64,000 nt of DNA from positions 62,001-126,000 of the forward strand of contig CAJYTK010000017.1 in the NCBI GenBank assembly GCA_913777615.1, written 5' to 3'. The first letter of the stretch is position 1; every line of letters begins with the position of its first letter. Source of the stretch: an uncultured Agrobacterium sp. Lineage in GTDB: Bacteria > Pseudomonadota > Alphaproteobacteria > Rhizobiales > Rhizobiaceae. The position numbers were made by a program, and so were the translations under genes. This document shows, piece by piece, positions 1 to 8,142 of the stretch. The notes below the pieces were generated by a model that worked only from the letters and a program-made list of their open reading frames with translations, made no database searches and was not told the DNA's origin.

Positions 1-149
1 GCCATCTGATCGGTATTCGGACGGAAGCCGTAACCGCGGCATGTGGCCTCATCGCGCGCCCGGCGCTCTTCCGGTGTCAGCGTTTGGCACGCACTAAGCG
101 CCAGCAAGGCGGCGAGGGAACCGAGAACGATCGAAACACGCATGGTCAT
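1..149 (-). CDS. Small lipoprotein, 5' part only (cut by window edge)
   Basis: The reading frame starts at an ATG at 147-149 (a second in-frame ATG lies at 141-143) and runs off the left edge, so only about 49 residues are visible. They form a short hydrophobic signal peptide ending in a lipobox (ALSAC), then a charged stretch with a TPEERRARDEATCRGYGF motif. This is typical of small envelope lipoproteins found widely in Rhizobiaceae, but I know no function for them. Lipidation at the Cys and an envelope location are inferred from the lipobox. The C-terminal end is not in the window. Confidence 0.6.
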   Translation of the reverse strand, partial: MTMRVSIVLGSLAALLALSACQTLTPEERRARDEATCRGYGFRPNTDQM

Positions 150-414
150 ACCCCTTTGGAGCTTCAGGCGCCATTGCATTCATTGACGCAAAACAATACC
201 GGCGAGACATCTTATGTTATCCTGATACGCCCAATTGGTGATGTGTAAAAGACCCGCTCTCTGGAAAGGTTGCGGTAGGGTGGAATGCAAAATCGGTGCA
301 GCGATTCCAATTCTTTCGAAAACACTTTATGAAGACCCCGTATCAGTGATTCAGACGGTCATACCCGCCTGAAGCGCTTTCTCTGGCAATGCATGTGTTC
401 ACGGGTGCTGCTTT

Positions 415-1335
415 ATGACAGTGCGTTTCGTTAGGCCCGTTTCTCATGCGGCGTACCTTTCCCGCTATCTCGGCTTTGCCGCGCTGCTTCTCTTCGTTAT
501 TGCCGCGCCATTACACCGTTTCGGGCCGTTGACCACACCGGATTTCGTGGCGCTCACTCTGATTTCGGCAGGGATTGCCGCGATTGCGCTCGTGCTCGCA
601 CTCATCGGTCTCCAGCGGCTCTGGTCGGTTGGCGCCAAGGGTGGCCTGTGGTGCCTCTATGCGCTACTGCTTTCTGCCGTTCCACTTGCGGTCGTCGGTT
701 ACGCTGCGTTTCTCTATTGGCAGAACCCAAAAATTTATGACGTGACGACGGATACGACCGATATTCCAAGCTGGCTTTCCGTTCCTACCGCCAACCAGCA
801 ATGGCTGCCGCGCTCGGCGGCGGTTTCACCAGTGGAACGGAGCGCGCAGTTGGAAGCCTATCCCGGCTTTCTCGGCCACCGCTACGAGGGCGCGATCGAC
901 CGCGTCTATGCGGCCGCCAGAAAGGTCGCCAAAGCGCAGCATATCCGTATCCTGCATACCGATGGCTTGATTGGCGCGCTTCCGGATGCGCAGCCCGGCG
1001 CACCGAAACAGGACGTTCAGGAGGGCGCGGCCGATACGCCGGTGGAAGATCTACCATCTGTCATACCTGTGCCGCTGGCGCGTCCGGCGGAAGCGCCAGC
1101 GCCCACATTTTTTAACGGCAGCGGGACGGTGTTGATGCAGGGCGATACGCGCACGCTGATTCTTGGAGCACGCTTCGATGTGTTGATCCGTCTGCGTGAA
1201 GATACCGAAACGACACTGGTGGACGTGCGGGTTGCTTCACGCTTTGGCCCGCATGATCTCGGCATGGCCAAGAAGATCGCCGACAGTTATCTTGATGCTC
1301 TCGATGCGCAAATGCAGGGACTCAACGACAACTGA
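415..1335 (+). CDS. DUF1499 domain membrane protein
   Basis: A 306-residue protein. The N-terminal third holds about three hydrophobic segments (roughly residues 15-35, 45-65 and 75-100), followed by a soluble part that resembles DUF1499: a FLGHRYEGAIDRVYAAARKV segment, then a final section with LGARFDVLIRLRED and DVRVASRFGPHDLGMAKKIA. A Pro/Ala-rich linker sits near residues 195-230. DUF1499 proteins are common in alphaproteobacteria and have no established biochemical role. The gene is convergent with the DCC gene, with only three bases between the two stop codons. The start has no strong ribosome binding site but fits the membrane topology. Confidence 0.75.
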   Translation: MTVRFVRPVSHAAYLSRYLGFAALLLFVIAAPLHRFGPLTTPDFVALTLISAGIAAIALVLALIGLQRLWSVGAKGGLWCLYALLLSAVPLAVVGYAAFLYWQNPKIYDVTTDTTDIPSWLSVPTANQQWLPRSAAVSPVERSAQLEAYPGFLGHRYEGAIDRVYAAARKVAKAQHIRILHTDGLIGALPDAQPGAPKQDVQEGAADTPVEDLPSVIPVPLARPAEAPAPTFFNGSGTVLMQGDTRTLILGARFDVLIRLREDTETTLVDVRVASRFGPHDLGMAKKIADSYLDALDAQMQGLNDN

Positions 1336-1338
1336 GAC

Positions 1339-1797
1339 CTATGACAGGAAACGCTCCCGCTCTTCCGAGGTGGGCATCCGGCAGGTCTGTCGTCGTCCGG
1401 CAATTTTCATTCGGTTTCGGGCAACCACGCGGTATATGCCATCGCGGATGAAGCGTGGTAGGAACCGCAATGTGGCTGCCAAACCAATCAAGCCGCCGAG
1501 CAACTCGAACACCTTCAGAACGCTGTCCGAATAGGAATAGGCAATGCCTCTGTCGATCAGCAGGCTGGTCTCGTAATCCTTCGTTTCGAAGCCGTAGTGA
1601 CGCATAAGGGCGGTACCGAGCTCAGATTGAGCCGGTGTAAAACGGAAGAGGCGATCTTTGTCATATAGAAGAACAATATCGACGTCACGCGAACAGAATC
1701 CGCACTCACCGTCGAATATGATCAACGGCTTGTCATCGGGAAAATTCGGCACGGAAGGATCGTCGCGATAGCTATAGGCACTGGTCATACGTGACAT
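1339..1797 (-). CDS. DCC family thiol-disulfide oxidoreductase-like protein (DUF393)
   Basis: A 152-residue protein of the DCC (DUF393) family, named for its conserved DxxCxxC motif, seen here as DGECGFC near residues 30-36. The family has a thioredoxin-like fold and is thought to act in thiol redox chemistry, but substrates are unknown. The C-terminal half carries a hydrophobic segment (LLGGLIGLAATLRFLPRFI) and an NRMK-rich tail. It lies two bases after the stop of the MBL hydrolase gene, and the AGGA that overlaps that stop could drive either the ATG at 1797 or the one at 1788, so the two genes are probably cotranscribed and translationally coupled. Confidence 0.8.
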   Translation of the reverse strand: MSRMTSAYSYRDDPSVPNFPDDKPLIIFDGECGFCSRDVDIVLLYDKDRLFRFTPAQSELGTALMRHYGFETKDYETSLLIDRGIAYSYSDSVLKVFELLGGLIGLAATLRFLPRFIRDGIYRVVARNRMKIAGRRQTCRMPTSEERERFLS

Positions 1798-1799
1798 TC

Positions 1800-2708
1800 C
1801 TATCTTGGCAGATAAATTCCGGTAAGCGAAGGCGGACCATCCGTCTGAACCAGGCCTTTTGCGATGAGATCCTCGATATGGGCGAGGACGGACAGGGCAG
1901 CGGCGCCATGCAGGCGCGGATCGGTGCTGCGGTAAATGACTTTGACCATCTCCAAGATCGTCCGGTCGCCAGCCTTTATTCTCGCCAACACGGCCTTTTC
2001 CCGCATGCGCCGATGGGTTCGAATCCCGCGCATGAAAGCTGTCGGATCATTTACCGGTCCGCCGTGGCCGGGCAAAAACACACGGTCCTTGCGCTCGAGC
2101 AGTTTATCGAGCGAGGCCATATAGTCGCTCATTGCGCCGTCCGGGGGCGCCACGATGGTGGTCGCCCAGGCCATGACGTGGTCTGCGGAAAAGACGATGC
2201 CGTCACGATCCAGCGCGAAGGCCGAATGGTTTGCCGTGTGGCCGGGCGTATGCAGCGCGGTCAAGGACCAGCCTTCGCCCGTGACGGTCTCATTGTCGCC
2301 AAGCACCAGATCCGGCATAAAATCGCTATCGGCGCTCTCGGCGAAAGGATTGCGCTCTCCCATATGCAGTGGACGCGCTGCGCGATGCGGCCCTTCCGCG
2401 ACCGTGATCGCGCCCGTGGCTTCCTTTAGCCGGTTAGCCAGCGGCGAATGGTCTCGGTGCGTGTGGCTGACAAAGATATGCGTCACCTCGCGACCATCCA
2501 GCGCACGCATCAGCGCCCGAAAATGATCCTCATCTTCGGGACCCGGATCGATCACCGCCACCGAGCGATTACCGACGATGTAGCTATTGGTGCCGTGAAA
2601 GGTGAAAGCCGATGGGTTGTTGACCGTAAGGCGCTGGACGTTGTCCGCAACGCTCACCGCAGTGCCATAGGCGGGTTGAAACTCGAGATCGAAAGCCGGG
2701 TCTGCCAT
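1800..2708 (-). CDS. MBL-fold metallo-hydrolase (LACTB2-like)
   Basis: A 302-residue metallo-beta-lactamase-fold hydrolase. The first metal-binding motif is clear (HTHRDHSP, fitting HxHxDH), with later ligands in TPGHTANH, FSADHVMAW and LPGHGG. A C-terminal winged-helix-like section (about residues 225-290) matches the LACTB2/RNase Z-like subgroup. The substrate cannot be told from sequence; members hydrolyse thioesters, lactones, phosphodiesters or RNA. I chose the ATG at 2706-2708 (MADPAFDLEF) because homologous proteins begin there and a GAAGAG lies about ten bases upstream; an upstream in-frame start would add 13 unlikely residues. It heads an operon with the DCC gene. Confidence 0.8.
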   Translation of the reverse strand: MADPAFDLEFQPAYGTAVSVADNVQRLTVNNPSAFTFHGTNSYIVGNRSVAVIDPGPEDEDHFRALMRALDGREVTHIFVSHTHRDHSPLANRLKEATGAITVAEGPHRAARPLHMGERNPFAESADSDFMPDLVLGDNETVTGEGWSLTALHTPGHTANHSAFALDRDGIVFSADHVMAWATTIVAPPDGAMSDYMASLDKLLERKDRVFLPGHGGPVNDPTAFMRGIRTHRRMREKAVLARIKAGDRTILEMVKVIYRSTDPRLHGAAALSVLAHIEDLIAKGLVQTDGPPSLTGIYLPR

Positions 2709-2973
2709 GATGCAAAAGCTCTTCACAATCCATGAAGTGCTGCACAAACTCTGTCAGTTAAGTGCTGCGCTTCAAGCTGCTGTTTTCAGCAGGTGCTGAC
2801 GCAAAGCCGCGAAGGGCGTGTCGCATGCCATGCCTTGGTCTTCGGAACTAACACGAAGAAGCCGCTGCACCCACAAGAAATCTGGTCCGCTCGAAACTTA
2901 ATGATTGCCGCTGCCTCTATGCTTTGCTAATCAGGCGCCGTTCAGGCAGTGGCGTTTCGCCCACCTGCTTCGT

Positions 2974-3048
2974 TGGGGCGTCGCCAAGCGGTAAGGCACC
3001 GGTTTTTGGTACCGGCATTCCCAGGTTCGAATCCTGGCGCCCCAGCCA
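2974..3048 (+). tRNA. tRNA-Gln (anticodon UUG)
   Basis: A complete cloverleaf: acceptor arms TGGGGCG (2974-2980) and CGCCCCA (3038-3044), discriminator G at 3045 and an encoded CCA at 3046-3048. The anticodon arm is CCGGT/ACCGG around the loop TTTTGGT, which puts TTG at 3006-3008. The T arm is CCAGG TTCGAAT CCTGG. The D arm holds the usual GCCAAGCGGTAAGGC. It stands alone between the MBL-fold gene and mqo, with no other tRNA beside it. Confidence 0.97.
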
Positions 3049-3175
3049 TCTTATAACTATCCATCCGACTAACCGTACTGCGCCGGGCGATTACCGTTTG
3101 CGTTTTTCGGCTTCCAAAGAAAAAGCCGCGCATCCGGAAATGCACGGCCATCGAGAAGTGATGTGCTCGCTGTGA

Positions 3176-4822
3176 TTAAAGCGCCATGTCCGGCGTCTTC
3201 TTAATCTGCGCATCCGCCGGAGCAGATGAACTCAGCGCGCTCACATCGATGCGCGGTGGTGTCGGCAGTTGCAGGTGTTCGGCGGTGTAATCCCACTCCT
3301 GCTGAACTTTCTCCGGGTCACCATTGAGCTTGGTGCCATAGCTTGGAACGATCTCGCGCAGCTTCGCCTGCCATTCCGGCGTGGCAACCTTGTCCTTGAA
3401 CACTTTTTCCAGCACGCCGAGCATGATCGGCGCGGCGGTGGAGGCCCCAGGCGAAGCGCCGAGAAGGCCTGCAATGCTGCCATCCTTGGCGGCAACCACT
3501 TCTGTCCCGAGCTTGAGAACGCCGCCCTTTTCCGGATCGCGCTTGATGATCTGAACACGCTGGCCCGCCTGCCACAGGCGCCACTCATCCGCCTTGGCCT
3601 TGGGGAAGTATTCGCGCAGCGCCGCGATGCGATCTTCGTCGGATAGCATCAACTGACCTGCCAGATATTCGACCAGAGGATATTCCTCGACGCCAACCTG
3701 CATCATCGGCCAGATGTTGCTCATGGTGGTGGAGGTCAGAAGGTCGAAATAGGAGCCTTCCTTGAGGAACTTGGTGGAGAAGGTTGCAAACGGTCCGAAG
3801 AGAACGATGCGCTTTCCGCCGATGACCCGGGTATCGAGATGCGGAACGGACATGGGTGGAGAGCCGACCGACGCTTTGCCATAGGCCTTGGCCAGATGCA
3901 GCATGCTGACATTCGGGTTTTCGTTCACCAGGAACGAGCCGCCCACGGGGAAGCCGCCATAATCTTCCGCTTCCGGAATGCCAGACATCTGCAGAAGGTG
4001 AAGCGCGCCGCCACCTGCACCGATGAAGACGAACTTCGCATCGATCGTGTGTTCTGAACCGCTGGTAGAATTGGTGTAGCTGACGCGCCAGGATCCATCG
4101 GCATTGCGCTCGATCGCATCGACTTCGCTCGAGACCTGGAGATCGAAGTTCGACGTGCTTTTCAGGTGAGATACGAACTGGCGTGTAATCTCGCCGAACT
4201 CCATATCGGTCCCGAGCGGTGACCAGGTTGCGCCAATCTTTTGGGAAGGATCGCGCCCTTCCATCATCAACGGCACCCACTTTTTGATCTGCTCTGGATC
4301 GGTCGAATATTGCATGTCGGCAAAGAGCGGGCTTGCCTTTAGCGCCTCGTAGCGCTTCTCCAGATAGGCAACGTTCTCATCGCCCCAAACGAAGCTCATA
4401 TGCGGCGTGTGGTTGATGAAGGAGCGCGGGTCTTTCAAGACACCGTTACGCACCTGCCATGCCCAGAACTGACGGGAAATCTGAAAGGATTCGTTGATCT
4501 CGACCGCCTTGGAAATGTCGATGCCGCCATTGGCAGTTTCGGGCGTATAGTTCAATTCGGCAAGAGCGGAGTGGCCGGTACCGGCATTGTTCCAGCCGTT
4601 GGAACTTTCCAGAGCAACGGCGTCCAGGCGCTCGAGCATCTGGATGGACCAGTTCGGCTCCAGTTCGCGCAGCCAGATGCCGAGCGTGGCACTCATGATG
4701 CCGCCGCCGATCAGCAGCACATCGACTTTTTTGTCGGCAGATTGAGCCAGCGCCGGAACCCCAGGCAGAGCAGCAGCAGCAAGACCAGCCAGGGCGCTGC
4801 CGAGGACTTGACGGCGGTTCAT
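3176..4822 (-). CDS. mqo: Malate:quinone oxidoreductase with predicted Tat signal
   Basis: An FAD-dependent malate:quinone oxidoreductase (about 548 residues), which oxidises malate to oxaloacetate and passes electrons to the quinone pool. The FAD-binding [10 protein letters not shown] motif and the family segment [20 protein letters not shown] are clear, and the C-terminal [13 protein letters not shown] is also typical. Unusually, it begins with a twin-arginine leader: MNRRQVLG, a hydrophobic Ala-rich core, then PALAQ before the mature part. I chose the ATG at 4820-4822 for this reason; ATGs at 4882 and 4936 would only lengthen the n-region. Family members are normally peripheral proteins on the cytoplasmic face, so export would be notable. 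Single-gene unit with a long AT-rich leader. Confidence 0.9.
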   Translation of the reverse strand: MNRRQVLGSALAGLAAAALPGVPALAQSADKKVDVLLIGGGIMSATLGIWLRELEPNWSIQMLERLDAVALESSNGWNNAGTGHSALAELNYTPETANGGIDISKAVEINESFQISRQFWAWQVRNGVLKDPRSFINHTPHMSFVWGDENVAYLEKRYEALKASPLFADMQYSTDPEQIKKWVPLMMEGRDPSQKIGATWSPLGTDMEFGEITRQFVSHLKSTSNFDLQVSSEVDAIERNADGSWRVSYTNSTSGSEHTIDAKFVFIGAGGGALHLLQMSGIPEAEDYGGFPVGGSFLVNENPNVSMLHLAKAYGKASVGSPPMSVPHLDTRVIGGKRIVLFGPFATFSTKFLKEGSYFDLLTSTTMSNIWPMMQVGVEEYPLVEYLAGQLMLSDEDRIAALREYFPKAKADEWRLWQAGQRVQIIKRDPEKGGVLKLGTEVVAAKDGSIAGLLGASPGASTAAPIMLGVLEKVFKDKVATPEWQAKLREIVPSYGTKLNGDPEKVQQEWDYTAEHLQLPTPPRIDVSALSSSAPADAQIKKTPDMAL

Positions 4823-5208
4823 GGTGAGAGTGCCTTGAGAAATGTCGCTTGGCAGGGTGTTGCCCTTATTGTTTTTGATCATGTCGCTAACCGATTTTTT
4901 GAGAATTATCAGATTTTGTGCGCCGCAATAGATCATCGGGAAACGGGCGACAACACACGCGCCAACCTCGTTTCATGCGGGAACGCGCAATTCGGCGTAA
5001 TTTCAAAGCAGCGTTGGAAGTGACGCACCGCCCGCGGCATCGAAAAATTCTATAAGTGTATTCAAAGTGATAAGTGACGCGCAAATCAATGTCTGGCGTG
5101 AATCCGTGTCTCAGCTATGTCAAAATTCAAACGTTTTAGATCAAGGAATGTGTTTTTGCATGGCTGACATGCGGTGTTCAGAAAAGATGCTTATGCCATG
5201 ACAACACC
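4823..5208. other. Gene-free stretch upstream of mqo
   Basis: About 390 bases without a convincing gene, lying between mqo and the terminator of the lipoprotein gene (both on the minus strand). It must contain the mqo promoter and leader. On the minus strand a TTTTGACATA sequence (about 5115-5124) is a possible -35 element, but I could not pair it with a convincing -10. Short alternative N-terminal extensions of mqo lie at 4823-4936. Confidence 0.5.
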
Positions 5209-5241
5209 GTAAAAAAGCCTGCCCGATAGATCGGACAGGCC
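5209..5241 (-). terminator. Rho-independent terminator of the small lipoprotein gene
   Basis: On the plus strand A6 (5211-5216) is followed by GCCTGCCCGAT (5217-5227) and ATCGGACAGGC (5230-5240), an 11-bp stem with one wobble. Read on the minus strand it is a GC-rich hairpin followed by a T tract, placed 28 bases after the stop of the minus-strand lipoprotein gene. Confidence 0.85.
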
Positions 5242-5268
5242 TTGTAGTAAGACTGCGAGTTGCAGACC

Positions 5269-5673
5269 TTATTCGCCAGCAAGGAACTCAGCGCAGTAGC
5301 TCGGGCCATTCACGCCAGGACGATCGGAAACGGTGCGGATCGAGCTGATCTTGTAAGCCGAATCGACGGTCAACTGAACGGTGCAGGACAGGGAAGCACT
5401 GCGGGCCGGGGAAATTTGACGGCCACGCTTGCCGTCTTTCTCGTCATACTTCGCAGGAATCTTCGCCTTCTTGTAGCCGCCACGCCATGTATAGGTGGTG
5501 GTGCTGCCGTTGCTGACGTCGCTCAAAGGCGGACCGAACTTGGCGAAGAAAATGCCAGCAGACTGACCGGCCCAACGGGTTTCGACCGGGCTCTTCGTGG
5601 CGATTGAAGGTGTGGTGGTGCAAGCAGACAGGGTAAGGGAGATACCCGCGAGCAGTGCGATGCGAAAACGCAT
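5269..5673 (-). CDS. Small secreted lipoprotein of unknown function
   Basis: A 134-residue protein with a clear lipoprotein signal (MRFRIALLAGISLTLSAC, lipobox LSAC with Cys at about 18). The mature part is polar, with a FFAKFGPPLSDVSNGSTTTY segment and two further cysteines (SLSCTVQL and SYCAEF) that could form a disulfide. The layout resembles small outer-membrane lipoproteins of alphaproteobacteria, but I do not recognise a named family. Single gene with its own terminator. The start is at 5671-5673; on the minus strand AAAAAAGGACG precedes the ATG, a good ribosome binding site. Confidence 0.75.
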   Translation of the reverse strand: MRFRIALLAGISLTLSACTTTPSIATKSPVETRWAGQSAGIFFAKFGPPLSDVSNGSTTTYTWRGGYKKAKIPAKYDEKDGKRGRQISPARSASLSCTVQLTVDSAYKISSIRTVSDRPGVNGPSYCAEFLAGE

Positions 5674-5914
5674 GATAAACGTCCTTTTTTAGCCGGGCCG
5701 GCGTCGTCGCCGGGAATGCGTTCCCGTAACAGATTTCGCCAGAAGGGGCAGCGGCAACTGGGGCTTCGTTTAAAATTTCCTGCCACAATTGCTTTTTTGT
5801 AACGATTTCAGCGCGCGTATATCCTCGTTACGATGCAACTCGTCCTGTCACAAAAAATTCGTAACCGCCGCTTGTCGAGAACTGGATGCTGGTCTATAGA
5901 AACGCCGCTGGTCA

Positions 5915-5991
5915 CGGAGTGTAGCGCAGTCTGGTAGCGCACGTCGTTCGGGACGACGGGGTCGGAGGTTCGAATCCTCTCACTCCGACCA
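5915..5991 (+). tRNA. tRNA-Pro (anticodon CGG)
   Basis: Acceptor arms CGGAGTG (5915-5921) and CACTCCG (5981-5987), discriminator A, encoded CCA at 5989-5991. Anticodon arm CGTCG/CGACG (5942-5946, 5954-5958) around TTCGGGA puts CGG at 5949-5951. The T arm is GGAGG TTCGAAT CCTCT with one mismatch at its end. tRNA genes are common integration sites and the unusual operon at 6117-8537 lies just beyond the 3' end, but I found no second copy of the tRNA 3' end to mark an attachment site. Confidence 0.96.
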
Positions 5992-6116
5992 GCTTGACAG
6001 TGTCCGATCTGAACACTCTCCAAATCAACGCAGACTCTTATCAGAATGCCTCTAAAACTTGTCGTGTCTTGGACGCATTTATCGTCGTTGCACGTCAATA
6101 TCCAGTCGTCTGGGGC

Positions 6117-6476
6117 CTAGCGCTTTTGCGGTTTGCCTAGCCATTGCATCTCCACTGGTGAAATGACGAAGATGCTGCCGTGATCGTCATCCGACCAGAT
6201 GAGATAGTATCTCTGTTGGCCCGATGATGGCAGGACGCCGATATGAGGTTCTTTGAGGAAGTGTCCGTCGGAGCCCATGCTTCGGGCCATATCGATCGCA
6301 TCCCAGTAGAGGCTTTCGAAATCGTGGATAGCTGTCAGGCGGTGAGCACGTTCTTGCCGCTCTTCAGCGCGGCAGAAGTTTTCGGAGAGCATCTTGCGGT
6401 ACGCGCTGCAGCTTGTCAGCAGCGTCCAGTCCACAAAACCGCTCTCAAGGCAATAACCAATCAGGTCTTGTTTCAT
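6117..6476 (-). CDS. Hypothetical protein, last gene of the 6-8.5 kb operon
   Basis: A 119-residue soluble protein that I do not recognise. The N-terminal half is helical and Cys-containing (C9, C23, C35) with a basic/acidic run ([13 protein letters not shown]); the C-terminal half has aromatic beta-like strands ([20 protein letters not shown]) ending in a basic tail. There is no signal peptide or membrane segment. It starts five bases after the stop of the 49-residue gene, which supports cotranslation. The pattern of a small cytosolic protein at the end of a chain of overlapping small genes suggests a partner for the other products, but that is inference. Confidence 0.6.
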   Translation of the reverse strand: MKQDLIGYCLESGFVDWTLLTSCSAYRKMLSENFCRAEERQERAHRLTAIHDFESLYWDAIDMARSMGSDGHFLKEPHIGVLPSSGQQRYYLIWSDDDHGSIFVISPVEMQWLGKPQKR

Positions 6477-6481
6477 GGGGA

Positions 6482-6631
6482 TTACCGCATCGCTAGATAA
6501 ATCGTCGGCGCCACGACGAGGCCGATGGCGAGCGAAGCGATCACCGCCATCACGAAGATTTCCGCTAAGGCGTTGAGGGTCAATGCGAGAATGCTCTTGT
6601 GATCGGGCTGTATCTTCCCGCCGGACATCAT
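6482..6631 (-). CDS. Small single-span membrane protein (49 aa)
   Basis: An intact frame from ATG at 6629-6631 (a second ATG follows directly) to TAA at 6482-6484. The product begins MMSGGKIQPDHKS and then has one long hydrophobic helix (about residues 14-46) that ends in LAMR. The frame fits exactly between its neighbours, two bases after the upstream stop and five bases before the downstream ATG, which is hard to explain unless it is translated. No family recognised. It is the second membrane peptide encoded in this operon. Confidence 0.6.
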   Translation of the reverse strand: MMSGGKIQPDHKSILALTLNALAEIFVMAVIASLAIGLVVAPTIYLAMR

Positions 6632-6633
6632 GA

Positions 6634-6954
6634 TCACGGACGTGTTCCTCTCAGTGCTTTGGCAGGGGAGAAGACATCGGCCAGTTCCAGTCGCGACACC
6701 TCCGCGACGGAGCTTTCGATTGGCACAACGTCGGCGCTTTCGACTTTGACGAAGTGCAAAGCGGCTTCGCGATTGGTGAAGAGACCGCCGATAAGGCCCA
6801 TACGGTCAGCGACGATCCAGCGACCGTTGCGACTTTGGCCGACAAGGAAACGACACGGCAAGGGTCGAGCTCTCTGCATGAGTGTTGCGTTGCGCAGCAT
6901 TTGCGACATCTTCTTTCTGATGCTCCAGGTGGGCTTGCTGTTTGGGGTGGTCAT
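6634..6954 (-). CDS. Hypothetical basic protein (106 aa)
   Basis: Unrecognised protein with a basic N-terminal third (MTTPNSKPTWSIRKKMSQML, then MQRARPLPCRF) and a compact beta-rich centre, FLVGQSRNGRWIVADRMGLI followed by GGLFTNREAALHFVKVES. That centre resembles small domains in which a strand pair displays G-x-W and an aromatic residue and is followed by a helix (similar in layout to DUF2188-type folds), but I cannot assign it. Its ATG overlaps the stop of the upstream 62-residue gene (ATGA), so the two are translationally coupled. No signal peptide. Confidence 0.6.
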   Translation of the reverse strand: MTTPNSKPTWSIRKKMSQMLRNATLMQRARPLPCRFLVGQSRNGRWIVADRMGLIGGLFTNREAALHFVKVESADVVPIESSVAEVSRLELADVFSPAKALRGTRP

Positions 6955-7139
6955 TGAACCGATTGCATGATGAGCGAGACCGCAAGCAGCAGTCCTCCTG
7001 TCACGGCGATGAGCCGAAGAAACATCGTGCCTTCGGATGCGCGTCTTGCGCGAGGGCGACTGTGTTTTCGCGAAGCTTCGCTTTCCTTCTTCTGCCGTTC
7101 TTCACGAAGCCGGTAATACATTCCAAGCGGTAGGGTCAT
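6951..7139 (-). CDS. Small tail-anchored membrane protein (62 aa)
   Basis: A 62-residue protein with a very charged N-terminal half (YRLREERQKKESEASRKHSR and RPRARR) and one C-terminal hydrophobic helix (about residues 39-60, FLRLIAVTGGLLLAVSLIM). This arrangement predicts a C-terminally anchored inner-membrane peptide with a basic cytosolic domain. A GAGGACAAC ribosome binding site overlaps the stop codon of the DapA-like gene seven bases upstream, and its own stop overlaps the next ATG. No family recognised. Confidence 0.6.
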   Translation of the reverse strand: MTLPLGMYYRLREERQKKESEASRKHSRPRARRASEGTMFLRLIAVTGGLLLAVSLIMQSVQ

Positions 7140-7146
7140 GTTGTCC

Positions 7147-8142
7147 TCACAGGATCGATGAGTGTAATTTCGAGATCAGGGCTTCGGCCGAGATGGCAGG
7201 CTGCAAGCCGGCTCTTGCAACGCGCGCTTCCTGAACCAGTGAGCTGGCATAGCGCCGACGCCGCAGGACGCGAAGACCGCGCAGAGCGCGTTCGATCGAT
7301 CTGGCAGCCTCGGGATTGACCCGCGTCAATGGCAACCGCACCGCGTTATCGATCCCGCGAAGACAGGAAACGGCATATTTCAGTGAGGCTACATCGCCAC
7401 CATTTTCCAAAGCATTGGCGAGTTCGATGATCCGTTTCATCTGGGCGCCGAAACCAGTGGCGTCGCCTTCCTGACGCAACTGATGCATACGCGCGGTCAG
7501 ATCGGGTATCACATTCGCCATTGGCGAAATGCAGCAGGCGCGCTGTTGGTGCGTGAGGGGGGAACTCGTTTCTCCTCCGGTCATATGGAGGGGCCGTCCA
7601 AATATGGCTTGGTACGGAGACTGCGCCGTGCGCGCATCCGACGTATCCTCCAGAATGCCGACGATGTTCGGGATCTGCAGGAGCGTTTCGATCGTCTCAT
7701 CCTTCAGCGCAACGCCTGCATGCTGCGGGTCGTTGTCAAGAATGATTGGGATACGGGTCGCGTGGGCGATCTGCTCGAAGTGGTGAATGATGCCTTTCTG
7801 CGTTGGCCGGTTGTAATAGGGCTGTACCACGAGTGCGAAATCTGCACCCAACTCATGCGCTTTTTCGGTCTGGCTTATTGTCGTTTCCGTCGAATAGGTG
7901 CCGGTCTGCACGATGATGACCGCACGGCCTCTATTGATCTGCACGGCGCGGCTTATCAGCGCGCGCCATTCGCTGGCCGATAGCGTCGGGCCTTCGCCTG
8001 TCAGGCTATGCAGAAGAAGGCCCGCTATGCCTTGTTCCACCTGCCATTTGACGAGGTGATCAAAGGCGAGATAATCGATTTCGCCTGCCCGAAAAGGAGT
8101 GACGAGAGGCGTAATGACGCCGTTCAGAAGTGGTGTGCTCAC
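7147..8142 (-). CDS. DapA-fold (dihydrodipicolinate synthase family) protein lacking the catalytic lysine
   Basis: A 331-residue TIM-barrel protein of the DapA/NAL family, starting at a GTG at 8140-8142 with AAGG upstream. The family motif around the substrate-binding tyrosine is intact (PYYNRPTQKG, Y109-Y110, R112). The lysine that forms the Schiff base in all active members, normally GIKE, is replaced by leucine (GILED, L164). The threonine pair of GTTGES is SLTGEG (L47, T48), so a proton-relay residue is also changed. The C-terminal 30 residues extend past the usual end with an Arg-rich stretch (RGLRVLRRRRYASSL). It is probably not an aldolase; a binding, structural or regulatory role is more likely. 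It sits inside an operon of small unknown genes. Confidence 0.85.
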   Translation of the reverse strand: MSTPLLNGVITPLVTPFRAGEIDYLAFDHLVKWQVEQGIAGLLLHSLTGEGPTLSASEWRALISRAVQINRGRAVIIVQTGTYSTETTISQTEKAHELGADFALVVQPYYNRPTQKGIIHHFEQIAHATRIPIILDNDPQHAGVALKDETIETLLQIPNIVGILEDTSDARTAQSPYQAIFGRPLHMTGGETSSPLTHQQRACCISPMANVIPDLTARMHQLRQEGDATGFGAQMKRIIELANALENGGDVASLKYAVSCLRGIDNAVRLPLTRVNPEAARSIERALRGLRVLRRRRYASSLVQEARVARAGLQPAISAEALISKLHSSIL

